Part shown: in pieces, positions 42,084 to 52,187 of the stretch
Numbering within the stretch: the stretch's first letter is position 1
Layout of the letters: the number at the start of each line of letters is the position of its first letter
Assembly: GCA_021531755.1 (NCBI GenBank)
Contig: JADYUK010000018.1
Coordinates: forward strand, 1 to 56,736
Direction of reading: 5' to 3'
Length of the DNA: 56,736 bases
DNA from: Hoylesella loescheii
Lineage (GTDB): Bacteria > Bacteroidota > Bacteroidia > Bacteroidales > Bacteroidaceae
Made by a program: the position numbers and the translations under genes
Notes under the pieces: generated by a model
Seen by the model: the letters and a program-made list of their open reading frames with translations, nothing else
Database searches by the model: none
Told to the model about the DNA's origin: nothing

Positions 42084-44645
42084 TTAGCCTATCCACTTAA
42101 CGTAAGCGAAGTCCTGACGGTGAGGAAGATCGGCATTCTTTGGATACATACGCACTGCAGCCTTGAATGAGCCTGCGTTTGATGGTACGTAATGAGCCTC
42201 GAAAGTAAAGAGGTTACCCTCTGACTTAACCATCTCAAATGGTACAACAGTCTTTATCTCGCGGTCTGTTTCGCTCTTGTCATTGTTAAGGACAACAAGC
42301 TCAAGTCCTACTGCATCCTTGAGACCCTGCTCGTCGATGACAAACTTGATGTCAACCTGCTTGCCTGTTGCGAGACCATCCTGAAGGTTTGATGATGCCT
42401 CTACAACGTGGATTGCGTCCCAACGCTCTGCTACTGTCTCTTTCCACTGAGCTATCTCTTTTGCTTTCTTGTAGCCGTCAGCGGCAAGCACTGCGAAACG
42501 CTTTGCCTCCTTGTTGTAGAACTTCTCATAGTAATCGTCGAGCTGACGCTTCATTGTGTAGTGAGGAGCGATTGTCGCGATGGAGTTCTTGATAACCTGG
42601 CACCAGCCCTCTGAGTATCCCTCTTCATTCTTGTTGTAGTAGAGAGGAATAATCTCGTTCTCAAGCATATTGTATATGGTTGCTGCGTCAAGCTGGTCCT
42701 GATAACCCTGATTCTGGTATGTGCGCTTCTCAGGAAGAGCCCATCCAGCTCCCTCACGATAGCCTTCAACCCACCATCCGTCAAGGACAGAGAGGTTTAC
42801 AACACCGTTCATCTCTGCCTTCTCGCCTGATGTGCCAGAAGCCTCGAGTGGACGGGTAGGAGTGTTCATCCAGATATCAACACCTGATACGAGACGGCGT
42901 GCCAGCTGCTGGTCATAGTCCTCAAGGAAGATAATCTTGCCAAGGAACTCTGGACGCTGTGAAATCTCATAGATGCGCTTGATGAGACCCTGGCCACCGC
43001 CGTCGGCAGGGTGAGCCTTACCAGCGAAGAGGAATGTCACAGGATATTCAGGATTGTTGACTATCTTGTTAAGGCGCTCAAGGTCTGTGAAAAGAAGATG
43101 GGCACGCTTGTATGTCGCAAATCTGCGGCAGAAACCGATGGTCAGACCATTTGGGTTAATGCGCTTGAGAAGTTCGACAACGCGGGCTGGGTCTCCCTGG
43201 TTACGGAGCCATACATCCTGGAACTTAACCTTGATATATTTGGCAAGCTTGTTCTTAAGCGTCATACGTGTTGCCCAGAGCTCTGAGTCTGGACAGTCGT
43301 ATATGCCATGCCAGTAAGACTCGTTTGACTGGTCGGCGAAATACTTCTTGTTGAGATACTTTGCGTATATCGCGCGCATCTCTGTGGCGCACCATGTAGG
43401 GAAGTGAACACCGTTTGTGACATAGCCAACGTGGTTCTCCTCTGGCCAGTAGCCTGCCCAAATAGGAGCAAACATCTTCTGGGATACCCAGCCATGGAGG
43501 CGTGATACACCGTTTGACTCCTGACATGTGTTGAGAGCGAATGTTGACATTGAGAACTTCTCGTTGTGGTCATCAGGGTTTGTACGGCCCATGCCGATGA
43601 ACTCATCCCATGAGATACCGAGCATCTGTGGGTAACCACCCATGTACTTTCCGAAAAGGTCTTTGTCAAAATAGTCGTGACCAGCAGGTACAGGAGTGTG
43701 ACATGTATAGAGACCTGAAGCGCGTACGAGCTCAAGTGCCTGGTTGAATGTCAATCCCTCGTTTATATAGTCAACAAGACGCTGGAGATTGCAGAGTGCT
43801 GCATGGCCCTCATTGCAGTGGTATATATCCTTCTTTATACCGAGCTTCTTCAATGTGAGCATACCACCTATACCGAGAAGAATCTCCTGCTTCAGACGGT
43901 TCTCCCAGTCACCTCCATAGAGAGCGTGTGTGATAGGACGGTCGAACTCAGAGTTCATGTCATTGTCTGTATCGAGGAGATAGAGCTTCACGCGGCCTAC
44001 ATTTGCTGTCCATACAGATACGTGAACCATATAGTTCATATAAGGAACGTCAACAATAAGTGGCTCACCTGTTGCTGGATCAAGAGTGCGGACAACAGGG
44101 AGAGAGTTGAAGTTCTGTGCATCATAGTTTGCTATCTGCTCGCCCTGCATCGATATTGACTGCTTGAAGTAGCCATAACGGTAGAGGAAACCTATAGCAC
44201 ACATGTCAACATTAGAGTCTGATGCTTCCTTTACATAGTCACCAGCAAGCATGCCAAGACCACCTGAGTAAATCTTAAGCACCTGGCTTATACCATATTC
44301 CATGCAGAAGTATGCCACAGAAGGACGGGTAGAATCTACAGGCTGCTTCATATAGTCAGTGAAGAGCTTGTAGACGTTCTTGACCTTCTTCATGATCTCC
44401 TTGTCATTAGCTGCTGCTTCCTTACGCTCATAAGACAGCTTCTCAAGAAGAAGAACAGGGTTCTCGCCACATTTCTCAAAGAGCTCTCGGTCAAGAGAAC
44501 GCCAGAGGTCACGGGCCTCATAATTCCATGCCCACCAGAGGTTGTGAGCTACCTCATCAAGGCATTCAAGCTCTGCTGGGAGGCTTGACTTTACTGTCAA
44601 CTCTTTCCAAGAAGGTGAGTTGGCATAATTTGCTCTGATTTTCAT
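42084..44645 (-). CDS. glgP: Alpha-glucan (glycogen) phosphorylase, GT35
   Basis: Phosphorolysis of alpha-1,4-glucans to glucose 1-phosphate with pyridoxal phosphate. The 853-residue protein is of the 'alpha-glucan family phosphorylase' type with N-terminal [20 protein letters not shown], then [52 protein letters not shown] and the PLP region [12 protein letters not shown]. The C-terminal 120 residues ([20 protein letters not shown]) look like the usual added beta domain. It lies 103 bases after the glycogen synthase gene on the same strand, so synthesis and breakdown are probably linked. Confidence 0.9.
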   Translation of the reverse strand: MKIRANYANSPSWKELTVKSSLPAELECLDEVAHNLWWAWNYEARDLWRSLDRELFEKCGENPVLLLEKLSYERKEAAANDKEIMKKVKNVYKLFTDYMKQPVDSTRPSVAYFCMEYGISQVLKIYSGGLGMLAGDYVKEASDSNVDMCAIGFLYRYGYFKQSISMQGEQIANYDAQNFNSLPVVRTLDPATGEPLIVDVPYMNYMVHVSVWTANVGRVKLYLLDTDNDMNSEFDRPITHALYGGDWENRLKQEILLGIGGMLTLKKLGIKKDIYHCNEGHAALCNLQRLVDYINEGLTFNQALELVRASGLYTCHTPVPAGHDYFDKDLFGKYMGGYPQMLGISWDEFIGMGRTNPDDHNEKFSMSTFALNTCQESNGVSRLHGWVSQKMFAPIWAGYWPEENHVGYVTNGVHFPTWCATEMRAIYAKYLNKKYFADQSNESYWHGIYDCPDSELWATRMTLKNKLAKYIKVKFQDVWLRNQGDPARVVELLKRINPNGLTIGFCRRFATYKRAHLLFTDLERLNKIVNNPEYPVTFLFAGKAHPADGGGQGLIKRIYEISQRPEFLGKIIFLEDYDQQLARRLVSGVDIWMNTPTRPLEASGTSGEKAEMNGVVNLSVLDGWWVEGYREGAGWALPEKRTYQNQGYQDQLDAATIYNMLENEIIPLYYNKNEEGYSEGWCQVIKNSIATIAPHYTMKRQLDDYYEKFYNKEAKRFAVLAADGYKKAKEIAQWKETVAERWDAIHVVEASSNLQDGLATGKQVDIKFVIDEQGLKDAVGLELVVLNNDKSETDREIKTVVPFEMVKSEGNLFTFEAHYVPSNAGSFKAAVRMYPKNADLPHRQDFAYVKWIG

Positions 44646-44748
44646 TGTCTTTTTCTATTTAGTGTTCTTTGTTCTTGCAATAATCAATGTTGCATAATCC
44701 AGCTACCCATTTCAAGGGGTGTATGGGGTGGCCCGGCCAGAGTCGCTA

Positions 44749-46404
44749 TTATCCCCTTGCTGCAGCCTTGCGGAGAGCGAAGTCGTATGCATCAAGATAA
44801 TACTTTATGAACTCGCTCCAAAGGGCTTTCTTTGACAGATTGCCAGCTGCTGTGCGGGCTTTTTTCTTCTGTGATGGGCTTAAATGGGAGTATTTGATTA
44901 CGGTATCTTTGATCGTATCGCATACCTCAGAATAGTTGTAGTCTGTGCGATGGATGGTCTTCACGCCATCTTCAATCTCCGACGGGCTGCCCTTTACAGT
45001 GTTTGCCCATACTCCGAATCCTGCAAGGTCTGTAGTGATACAAGGCACTTTGAATGCAATCGACTCAAGTGGGGTATAGCCCCATGGCTCATAGTATGAA
45101 GGATAGACAGACAGGTCTTTGCCGATGATGATATCGTAGTATGTCATGTTGAAGATACCGTCGTTGCCTGTCAAGTAGCATGGTATGAGCACAACCTTCA
45201 CTTTGTCCTCTTTGCGATTCCATATGTCGTAATATTTTAGGGAGTCAAGGACATTGTCGTGGGACATGTTGTTTAGCCAGTGGGTGAGCACTGGATAATC
45301 AAGTGGGGTATCGTATGTCTCTCCTGTGGACAGACGCTTCTGCAGATCCTCACGGGCTGAGCCTACCCATCCTGGTACCTCAACAAAAGCTATAGCCTCT
45401 CCAGTAAAACGATCATCTCTCAGCAGACGCATCATTGATTCGATGAAGGCGTCTATGCCTTTGTTGCGGAACTCATAGCGTCCGCTTGTGCCTATTATAA
45501 GAGTGTCATCGCTGAATGTCTGGCCAAGAAGACAGTTGGCTACTTGTAACATCTTCTCACGGGCATTCTTGCGCTTGCGTGAGAATGTGCTTGACTTAGG
45601 GACAAAATCATCCTCAAAACCGTTGGGCAGGACGACATCACAAGGTTTGTCAAGAAGTTCATGGCACTCACGTGCCGTAATGTCTGATACTGTAGTGAAG
45701 CAGTCGGCGTACTTTGCAGACTGTTTCTCTATTGAGTGCTTTGACTCTACGTTCAGCTCAGACGCCATCTGATCGCCATTATATGCCCATAGATAATCGT
45801 AGAGTGGCTTGTTGTTTCCTGCAATGGAGCGGCCTATGCTTGTCGCATGTGTTGTGAATATTGTTCCGACCTTTGGAAGACGGTTGTTGATGCGAAGCAT
45901 ACCAAGCCCGCACATCCATTCATTTGCGTGATATATTACCTTTTGACTCGAAAGTCCGAGATACATGTAAAGGTCCTCTACGACAAGCGAGGCAGCGTAA
46001 GAGAACATGCTTGCCTCGTCATAGTCACCATAGGCATGCAGAGAGTCAACCTGATATTTCTCCCACATCTCTGCATAAATCTCATTCTTCTTATCGAAAT
46101 ATGGGTTGAAATCAACCAAAACAGCAATGGGGCTGCCTGGTATAGTCCAGCGGCCCACCTTTACTTTTAATCCTTCTGCTTGTGCTTTTCTCTCCCAGTT
46201 CTCAAGGAGAGTCGGGTCTGGTGCGAAATATGGAGACTGTTTTTCTCCCCAACAGTCTGGACCGATGAATATTAACCGGTCATTAAGCATGTCGTGTAAT
46301 GTCTTTGCACGGGTGGAAAGGACCGTGTATATTCCTCCCACTTTGTTGCAGACTTCCCAGCTTGACTCAAAGATATAATCTGGTAATATTTTTTTCTTAT
46401 CCAT
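44749..46404 (-). CDS. Glycogen synthase, eukaryote-like GT3 type
   Basis: 551 residues. The opening LPDYIFESSWEVCNKVGGIY and later IYHANEWMCGLGMLRINN, TTHATSIGRS, DIIIGKDLSVYPSYYEPWGY, TPLESIAFKVPCITTDLAGF match the GT3 synthases of yeast and animals (Gsy/Gys), which use UDP-glucose, and not the bacterial GlgA (GT5) type. It is shorter than yeast Gsy2 (about 705) because the regulatory C-terminal part is absent. GT3 synthases are known in Bacteroides. Partner of the phosphorylase gene downstream; storage glycogen is the likely product. Confidence 0.87.
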   Translation of the reverse strand: MDKKKILPDYIFESSWEVCNKVGGIYTVLSTRAKTLHDMLNDRLIFIGPDCWGEKQSPYFAPDPTLLENWERKAQAEGLKVKVGRWTIPGSPIAVLVDFNPYFDKKNEIYAEMWEKYQVDSLHAYGDYDEASMFSYAASLVVEDLYMYLGLSSQKVIYHANEWMCGLGMLRINNRLPKVGTIFTTHATSIGRSIAGNNKPLYDYLWAYNGDQMASELNVESKHSIEKQSAKYADCFTTVSDITARECHELLDKPCDVVLPNGFEDDFVPKSSTFSRKRKNAREKMLQVANCLLGQTFSDDTLIIGTSGRYEFRNKGIDAFIESMMRLLRDDRFTGEAIAFVEVPGWVGSAREDLQKRLSTGETYDTPLDYPVLTHWLNNMSHDNVLDSLKYYDIWNRKEDKVKVVLIPCYLTGNDGIFNMTYYDIIIGKDLSVYPSYYEPWGYTPLESIAFKVPCITTDLAGFGVWANTVKGSPSEIEDGVKTIHRTDYNYSEVCDTIKDTVIKYSHLSPSQKKKARTAAGNLSKKALWSEFIKYYLDAYDFALRKAAARG

Positions 46405-46427
46405 TAATCCTTTTATAAATCTGAATG

Positions 46428-46435
46428 CAAAGTTA
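46428..46435 (-). promoter_or_regulatory. -7 box of the glycogen synthase gene
   Basis: TAACTTTG followed by C on the minus strand, 23 bases before the start codon. No TTG at the usual distance. Confidence 0.55.
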
Positions 46436-46521
46436 TTAAAAAAAACTTAATTTGGTGGTTGGTGGTTATATGTTTTATCTTTTTCAGTGTTCGAAATTGA
46501 TATATATTATCTTGAATTCAT

Positions 46522-46546
46522 AAAAAAAGCTGCATGTGATGCAGCT
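46522..46546 (-). terminator. Terminator of the EFR1 ferredoxin gene
   Basis: On the minus strand AGCTGCAT and ATGCAGCT (8-bp stem, three-base loop) are followed by seven Ts, 27 bases after the stop codon. Confidence 0.85.
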
Positions 46547-46573
46547 GTGTTGCTTGCCATAACATCCACATAG

Positions 46574-47422
46574 TTATTTACATACGGTTGTTTTGTTATG
46601 GTCGAAGAAGTATTGTCCTTTGTTCTTTGTGAAGTGCCAGAATCCAATGGCATGCTCGGGACAATAGTGGTAGCACGCCATGCATGTCAAACAACGTCCT
46701 GTGTGTAGCCATAGTGGGTGACGGCGGTTACCCTCCTCTGTAGAGTCTGACATGGCCATGTTGCTTACAGGACAATGCTTTACGCATTTTCCACAGCCTA
46801 TACATCGTTCTTTCATGACATGGAAACGCCTGTCTGTTATAAGCCATGAGTAGAATATGCGGCCAAAGACACGACTGTAAAGGTGTGGCATGGCACCACG
46901 CTCGATAGGCATACGCACGGAGCGATGGTCGACAAGGATGTCTGCAAAACGCATTACTGTACCACGGGCTTGAAGCTTTTTCTCAGCTTCACGCAGTGGA
47001 CGGTCAACATCCATGAATGGTAGTCCGACGTATGACTCTGGCATTATGACAGAGCAACATGTGCTGACCTCTAATCCCTTGGAGATGAGAACGTTTTCCA
47101 ATTCATCGGCATATTCGCCACAGCTGTCACCACATGTGAGGAGAAAATATGTGTATATGCGCTGCATAAGACGTTCACGGGATGTTCCATCGCTGTTTTG
47201 CGGCAGAATTATTTCCATGTCTTCAATGAACTTTCTTACTATTGGCTGGACACGCCATCCATGTACTGGCAGACAGAATCCTATCCTCTCGCCTTCTTTC
47301 AGGTGAAGGGTGTAAGGGCTGTCCATGACATCTGTGATTTTTGTCAGACGGTCATTGATCGTTTCTGCAAGTTGTTTTGCTGCCCAAAGGGTATTTCCAG
47401 TGCAAGAAAGATAGAATATCAT
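46574..47422 (-). CDS. EFR1-family flavodoxin-ferredoxin fusion
   Basis: 282 residues. The N-terminal half (MIFYLSCTGNTLWAAKQLAE, then GFCLPVHGWRVQPIVRKFIE) is flavodoxin-like, with the FMN phosphate loop SCTGNT; the C-terminal part has two 4Fe-4S clusters of the ferredoxin type, CIGCGKCVKHCP and CLTCMACYHYCP. EFR1 proteins are electron carriers of anaerobes with no fixed partner. Its own terminator follows; 138 bases separate it from the next gene upstream on the strand, so it may be a single-gene unit. Confidence 0.87.
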   Translation of the reverse strand: MIFYLSCTGNTLWAAKQLAETINDRLTKITDVMDSPYTLHLKEGERIGFCLPVHGWRVQPIVRKFIEDMEIILPQNSDGTSRERLMQRIYTYFLLTCGDSCGEYADELENVLISKGLEVSTCCSVIMPESYVGLPFMDVDRPLREAEKKLQARGTVMRFADILVDHRSVRMPIERGAMPHLYSRVFGRIFYSWLITDRRFHVMKERCIGCGKCVKHCPVSNMAMSDSTEEGNRRHPLWLHTGRCLTCMACYHYCPEHAIGFWHFTKNKGQYFFDHNKTTVCK

Positions 47423-47560
47423 GCTTGGTTTGCTTTTGTATTATTGTGTCTTGAATGGTTTTCCGTGCACATCAGTCAGTGCCGGATATTTTGCTTCGTT
47501 TGAGCCACCCATTACCTACAATAATATCAGTCGGGTGTTGTGCTTGTGCTCTGCGGTTTG

Positions 47561-47983
47561 TTATCTATAGTCTTTTGGCGTATACTTCAGCGTGAGTAAG
47601 ATGGTCTTCGGGTCTTTCTTTGAGCGGCATATGTAGGCGAATGAGAATCCCGCTTCCTTGTATCGCTTCATCTCAGTATTCTGCCTGATTGACTCAAGCA
47701 GAGATTTGTGTATCTCCTCGTTATGCTCTCTTATACCCTTCTCGTCGTCAATAATTCCTGTAAATGTGAGATATTGTGTCCAGGTGCGTGTGTTTCTGTC
47801 GAAGACGATACTGTCAGTAATGACATCATTCTGTGGTGGAGTGGGGCAGTGTTTCTCTGTGTACTCTCTTGCCTCGCGTTCTGCACGCTCCTCCAATGAT
47901 TCCTGGCATGATGTCAGTGGTGCTGACATGACCATCAATGCACCGAAAAGAATGTTCTTAGCTAATCTCATACTCTTACTCAT
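47561..47983 (-). CDS. Hypothetical lipoprotein
   Basis: 140 residues with a signal peptide (RLAKNILFGALMVMSAPL) and lipobox PLTSC (Cys26). A charged helix (EERAEREAREYTEKHCPTPP) precedes a beta-rich domain with DSIVFDRNTRTWTQYLTF and ILLTLKYTPKDY. I do not recognise the family. Its start codon overlaps the end of the TSCPD gene by eight bases, so the two are cotranscribed. Confidence 0.6.
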   Translation of the reverse strand: MSKSMRLAKNILFGALMVMSAPLTSCQESLEERAEREAREYTEKHCPTPPQNDVITDSIVFDRNTRTWTQYLTFTGIIDDEKGIREHNEEIHKSLLESIRQNTEMKRYKEAGFSFAYICRSKKDPKTILLTLKYTPKDYR

Positions 47984-48230
47984 CTGTTATTTTTCTCAGA
48001 GCCTGTGCCAGCTGGTCAGGGCAGCTCGTTGATTTGTATCCACATCGTATGCCCTCAAGTCGCTTTATCACGTCTTCTGTCTTCATTCCACGTACGAGTG
48101 ATGATATGCCCTGCTGATTGCCATGGCAGCCACCGATAAACTCAACATTGTTGATGACCCCGTTGTCGTCAACAGTTACATTTATTAGCTTTGAGCATGT
48201 TCCTGTGGTCGGATAGTTGATTGTCTTCAT
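47976..48230 (-). CDS. TSCPD-domain protein, TIGR03905 type
   Basis: 84 residues covering a single TSCPD domain: YPTTGTCSKLINVTVDDNGV, GGCHGNQQGISSLVRGM and the naming motif STSCPDQLAQAL. The domain has conserved Cys (Cys12, Cys35, Cys62 and Cys69 region), also found at the C terminus of some ribonucleotide reductases, and is thought to bind metal or nucleotide; the function of stand-alone forms is not established. It is followed by the lipoprotein gene with an 8-base overlap. Confidence 0.82.
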   Translation of the reverse strand: MKTINYPTTGTCSKLINVTVDDNGVINNVEFIGGCHGNQQGISSLVRGMKTEDVIKRLEGIRCGYKSTSCPDQLAQALRKITDE

Positions 48231-48471
48231 GTTATTATGTGTGGTTAGTTGTGAATATTACCACCGTGTTGTCTGATAAAAATGATAGGCTCACGTGTTT
48301 TGTGACGGTCTTGCTCACTGTCTGCTCTGCCTGTAATCTTACTGGCATGTTATGCTGTCGGAGTCTCTTCACATGATAACAGGCATTTACAAAGAACAAG
48401 TCCTTCTTCATCCAAAACTGTTGTGTATAGCCTTCCTATACATATTTATATATGACATAGAGAGGCTAACA

Positions 48472-48498
48472 TCCGTCTGTCATGCGGTTGTTAGCCTC
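48472..48498. other. 9-bp inverted repeat after the YebC gene
   Basis: GAGGCTAAC (48472-48480) and GTTAGCCTC (48490-48498), nine bases apart, lie just after the YebC stop codon and may be a weak terminator; no T-run follows. The 280-base gap to the TSCPD gene has no other feature. Confidence 0.45.
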
Positions 48499-48511
48499 CT
48501 TATGTATTTCA

Positions 48512-49243
48512 TTATTTCATGTTTGTATAAACGTTCTGTACGTCGTCAAACTCTTCGAGCTTCTCAACCATCTTGTCTATAGTGGCGCGCTGCTCGTCGT
48601 CAACCTCTTTAAGGTCGTTTGGTATGTAAGTGAACTCTCCTCCGACATTCTCGAAACCATGCTCCTCAAGATACTTCTGTATCTGTGCGTAGGATTTCGG
48701 GTCGCCGTAGATTGTCAGTGTAGTCTCACCTGTCTCCTCGTCTGTCTCCTCGTCGAACTCGTCGTCGACATTATAGTCGATAAGGTCAAGAATCAGCTCT
48801 TCCATATCAACGTCGTCCTTCTTCTTGAATGTGAACACACACTTATGGTCGAAGAGGAAGCTAAGAGAGCCTGTAGTGCCGAGGTTTCCTGAGAATTTGT
48901 TGAAGACGGAGCGTACATCAGCCACAGTACGTGTTGTGTTGTCTGTCAGAGTGTCAACGAAGACTGCGATGCCATGAGGACCGTATCCCTCGTATGTCAC
49001 TTCCTTGTAGTCGCTCTGGTCTTTACCCATAGCGTTCTTTATAGCACGCTCGATGTTGTCCTTAGGCATGTTCTCACGCTTGCAGACAGCGATGATAGAA
49101 CGCAGTGTAGGGTTGTTCTCTGGTTCTGGGCCTCCTGCCTTTACTGCTATTGCGATTTGTTTGCCCAGACGTGTGAATGTCTTTGCCATGTGGCCCCAAC
49201 GCTTCATCTTGGTGGCCTTACGGTATTCAAATGCTCTTCCCAT
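48512..49243 (-). CDS. YebC/PmpR-family transcriptional regulator
   Basis: 243 residues. The N-terminal stretch RKATKMKRWGHMAKTFTRLG replaces the more common WANIKHKKAAxDAKRGK, as in other Bacteroidota; ENNPTLRSIIAVCKRENMPK, VTYEGYGPHGIAVFVDTLTD and GNLGTTGSLSFLFDHKCVFT are family signatures. YebC proteins bind DNA or help ribosomes through poly-proline. It is downstream of pheT by 70 bases and probably in one transcript. Confidence 0.87.
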   Translation of the reverse strand: MGRAFEYRKATKMKRWGHMAKTFTRLGKQIAIAVKAGGPEPENNPTLRSIIAVCKRENMPKDNIERAIKNAMGKDQSDYKEVTYEGYGPHGIAVFVDTLTDNTTRTVADVRSVFNKFSGNLGTTGSLSFLFDHKCVFTFKKKDDVDMEELILDLIDYNVDDEFDEETDEETGETTLTIYGDPKSYAQIQKYLEEHGFENVGGEFTYIPNDLKEVDDEQRATIDKMVEKLEEFDDVQNVYTNMK

Positions 49244-49313
49244 GTATATTCTCTTTATGTTTTGTTATTCTTCAGTTTCTTTCTTGTTTCTGATTTGGTA
49301 TTCAGAGAATTGC

Positions 49314-51776
49314 TTATCTCAACTCAGCCCCGAGCTGTTTCTTTATGTTGTTAATCAGCTTGTTCATTATAGCGTCGATAGCCTTGTCGTTGAGAGTCTT
49401 GTCTGGATCCTGCAGGATGAAGTTGACAGCATAAGATTTTTTCCCCTCGGGGAGATTCTTTCCCTCATAGACATCGAACAGCTCTACGCTCTTAAGCAGT
49501 TTCTTCTCTGTGTTACGGGCAATGCGCTCTATCTCCGCAAACTCTGTCTTTGTGTCAATCAGCAGCGAGAGGTCGCGGCTAACGGCTGGGAACTTGCTCA
49601 CTTCCTCATAATGGACGGCATGTTTCTTGACGGCCTTGCATAGCTGTGCCCAGTTGATATCGGCATAGAACACCTCGTTCTGGATGCCGAAGCGCTTCTG
49701 TATTGCTCTGCTCACGATACCCATCTCACATATTACCTTGCCTCCGCGGGTCATGACTTTGAGTGCAGAGACGAAAAGGTCTGAGTCTGAGTGCTCCACG
49801 ACTGTCATCTGTGGTGTCAGGCCTACTCTTGCGAAGATATTGTCTACATTGGCGCGAAGCTCATAGAATGATGTGTTCTCGTCAGCATGTATCCATGAGC
49901 CCTCTATCCGCTTGCCTGTCATCCAGAGGGCGAGATGGTTCTCCTCTGTATAGGCACGGAGAGGATTCTCGTCCTCATGCTTCTCCTTGTTGTATGAGTA
50001 GCAGTTGCCTACCTCGAAGAATCGGAGGTTTGGATATTTGCGGTTAGCATTGCGTACTATAGACTCAAGGCCTCCGAACAGCATTGTCCCGCGCATGACA
50101 TTGAGGTCTGATGAGAGTGAGTTGATGATATTCACGAGGCTTTCTGTCGGTACAGAGGCCAGTCCGTCATAGTAGGCGGCCTTTGTCAGAGAGTTGCAGA
50201 GAATCTCACGGAATCCTGCACCGACAAGCTGTTCTGACACAAGATTCAGCATCTTGTATTTCTTGTCCTCATCACCTTTTATGACGAGTGACGATTTCAG
50301 CTGTGTTGGAATCTCCACGTTGTTATAACCATAGATGCGCAGGATATCCTCCACGACGTCACAAGGGCGCTGCACATCCACGCGATAAGCGGGGACAGTC
50401 AGCTCCAGTCCGCTTTCTGTCTCGCTGTCTATTGTCATCTCGAGCGATGTCACTATCGACTTGATGGTCTCCTTGCCAATTTTCTTTCCAATGAGAGAGT
50501 CTACATAGTCGTAGCTGAGCGATACCTTGGCAGGTGTCATTGGTGTGGGATACTCGTCGCGTATCTCCATTGACACTTTGCCACCTGCAAGCTGCTGGCA
50601 AAGTATAGCTGCCTGCTTGAGGGCGTATATTGTGCCTTCTGGGTCTATGCCACGCTCAAAGCGGAATGATGCGTCTGTCGAGAGGCCATGGCGACGTGCA
50701 GACTTACGTATCCATGTCGGATGGAAATAAGCCGACTCAAGCACAACGTTCTTTGTTGTCTCGTATGTTCCTGAGCCTTTTCCGCCGAACACTCCGGCTA
50801 TACACATTGGCTCTTCGGCGTTACATATTGCGAGGTCATGTTCGCCAAGGGTATGCTCCACCCCATCGAGTGTGATGAACTTCTTTCCCTCGTTCTTGTC
50901 TTTCACTATGATATGGCGTCCTGTCACCATATCTGCATCGAAGCAGTGGAGGGGCTGTCCGTAAGCCATCATGACATAGTTCGTTATGTCTACGATATTG
51001 TTTATTGGGCGTAGGCCTATGATGTTCAGTTTGTCCTTGAGCCACTCAGGTGACTCCTTCACCTCAACTCCTGTCAGTGATACACATGCATAGCGCTTGC
51101 ATGCCTCTGTGTTCTCTATTGTGACATCGATAGGGAGGGAGTTGTCGTCTACATGGAAGTCCTTACAGTCAGGGCGGTGCAGTGTCGAAGGCTTCCCGTT
51201 ACTTACGAGCCATGCGTTGAGGTCACGTGCCACGCCATAGTGTGACAGTGCGTCAGCACGGTTAGCTGTTATGTCCACCTCTATCAGCCAGTCGCTCTCA
51301 AGATTGTAGTATTCAGCAGCAGGCTGTCCCACAGGTGCGTCCTCTGGCAGTACGATAATACCATCATGGCTTGTTCCAACTCCAATTTCGTCCTCGGCAC
51401 ATATCATGCCGTTCGACTCCACGCCGCGCAATTTTGACTTTTTGATGACAAACTCCTTGTCGCCATCATATAGGACGCATCCAAGGTCAGCGACGATGAC
51501 TTTCTGTCCAGCCGCAACATTAGGTGCTCCACACACAATCTGCTGTGGCTCACCCTTACCGAGGTCCACAGTAGTGATATGTAGGTGGTCAGAGTTCGGG
51601 TGCTGCTCGCATGTCAGCACTTTGCCTACGTAAAGCCCTTTGAGACCGCCTTTAATAGTCTGTACCTCTTCGAGGGCATCGACTTCAAGACCTGTTGATG
51701 TCAGAGCCGCACACACCTCCTCAGGTGAGAGGTCGAAATCAACGTATTCTTTTAGCCATTTATAAGATATATTCAT
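49314..51776 (-). CDS. pheT: Phenylalanyl-tRNA synthetase beta subunit
   Basis: 820 residues in the normal order: B1 domain (MNISYKWLKEYVDFDLSPEE), tRNA-binding domain (KVLTCEQHPNSDHLHITTVD), B3/B4 editing domain (INNIVDITNYVMMAYGQPLH, with GVFGG), B5 (VSLSYDYVDSLIGKKIGKET), the inactive catalytic-like fold (NLRFFEVGNCYSYNKEK), and the C-terminal anticodon-binding domain (EEVSKFPAVSRDLSLLIDTK). The partner pheS is not in the window, which is common in Bacteroidales. A consensus promoter lies at 51806-51836. Confidence 0.95.
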   Translation of the reverse strand: MNISYKWLKEYVDFDLSPEEVCAALTSTGLEVDALEEVQTIKGGLKGLYVGKVLTCEQHPNSDHLHITTVDLGKGEPQQIVCGAPNVAAGQKVIVADLGCVLYDGDKEFVIKKSKLRGVESNGMICAEDEIGVGTSHDGIIVLPEDAPVGQPAAEYYNLESDWLIEVDITANRADALSHYGVARDLNAWLVSNGKPSTLHRPDCKDFHVDDNSLPIDVTIENTEACKRYACVSLTGVEVKESPEWLKDKLNIIGLRPINNIVDITNYVMMAYGQPLHCFDADMVTGRHIIVKDKNEGKKFITLDGVEHTLGEHDLAICNAEEPMCIAGVFGGKGSGTYETTKNVVLESAYFHPTWIRKSARRHGLSTDASFRFERGIDPEGTIYALKQAAILCQQLAGGKVSMEIRDEYPTPMTPAKVSLSYDYVDSLIGKKIGKETIKSIVTSLEMTIDSETESGLELTVPAYRVDVQRPCDVVEDILRIYGYNNVEIPTQLKSSLVIKGDEDKKYKMLNLVSEQLVGAGFREILCNSLTKAAYYDGLASVPTESLVNIINSLSSDLNVMRGTMLFGGLESIVRNANRKYPNLRFFEVGNCYSYNKEKHEDENPLRAYTEENHLALWMTGKRIEGSWIHADENTSFYELRANVDNIFARVGLTPQMTVVEHSDSDLFVSALKVMTRGGKVICEMGIVSRAIQKRFGIQNEVFYADINWAQLCKAVKKHAVHYEEVSKFPAVSRDLSLLIDTKTEFAEIERIARNTEKKLLKSVELFDVYEGKNLPEGKKSYAVNFILQDPDKTLNDKAIDAIMNKLINNIKKQLGAELR

Positions 51777-51805
51777 TGCTTCAGAGAAATTTACAAATTA
51801 CCGTG

Positions 51806-51836
51806 CAAAATTACTATAAAATTCCGAAACAAGCAA
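51806..51836 (-). promoter_or_regulatory. Promoter of pheT
   Basis: On the minus strand TTG (51834-51836) and TAATTTTG (51806-51813) are 20 bases apart, 30 bases before the start codon. Between this promoter and the queC promoter (51837-52053) nothing was found. Confidence 0.7.
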
Positions 51837-52053
51837 ATATTTTCCCCAAAAAGCTAACGTTTGGCATATTTGCAACAGTCATAATGATGGTAAGAGGTTG
51901 AGAAGCTGATGGTTATTGGCTTTTACTGTCGGCCATAGAGCTGTTTTGTCGTTGTGCTCACATACCTTAATGATACGTCACATCATTGCCGGTTTCCCCC
52001 ATATTGTAGGCAGTGGGTATTCTATCTGGATAATAATTCTTCTGCCCATAATG

Positions 52054-52084
52054 TTGTGTATCTCGCCCTTTATTATTAACTTTG
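52054..52084 (+). promoter_or_regulatory. Promoter of queC
   Basis: TTG at 52054-52056 and TAACTTTG at 52077-52084, spacer 20. The leader of about 100 bases contains a small hairpin CACATA/TATGTG; it has no convincing likeness to a preQ1 riboswitch. Confidence 0.7.
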
Positions 52085-52187
52085 CATTCTATATCTCACA
52101 TAGGGTTATGTGTCTGCTGTCGTTGGGTACAGCCGCGAGATAATCCTTTTTGATATGGGACACTCACTGTTGACTAATAGAGAAAAA

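Noticed and set aside
52085..52187. preQ1 riboswitch in the queC leader
   Set aside because: The leader has a small hairpin but not the A-rich tail and pseudoknot pattern of preQ1 types.
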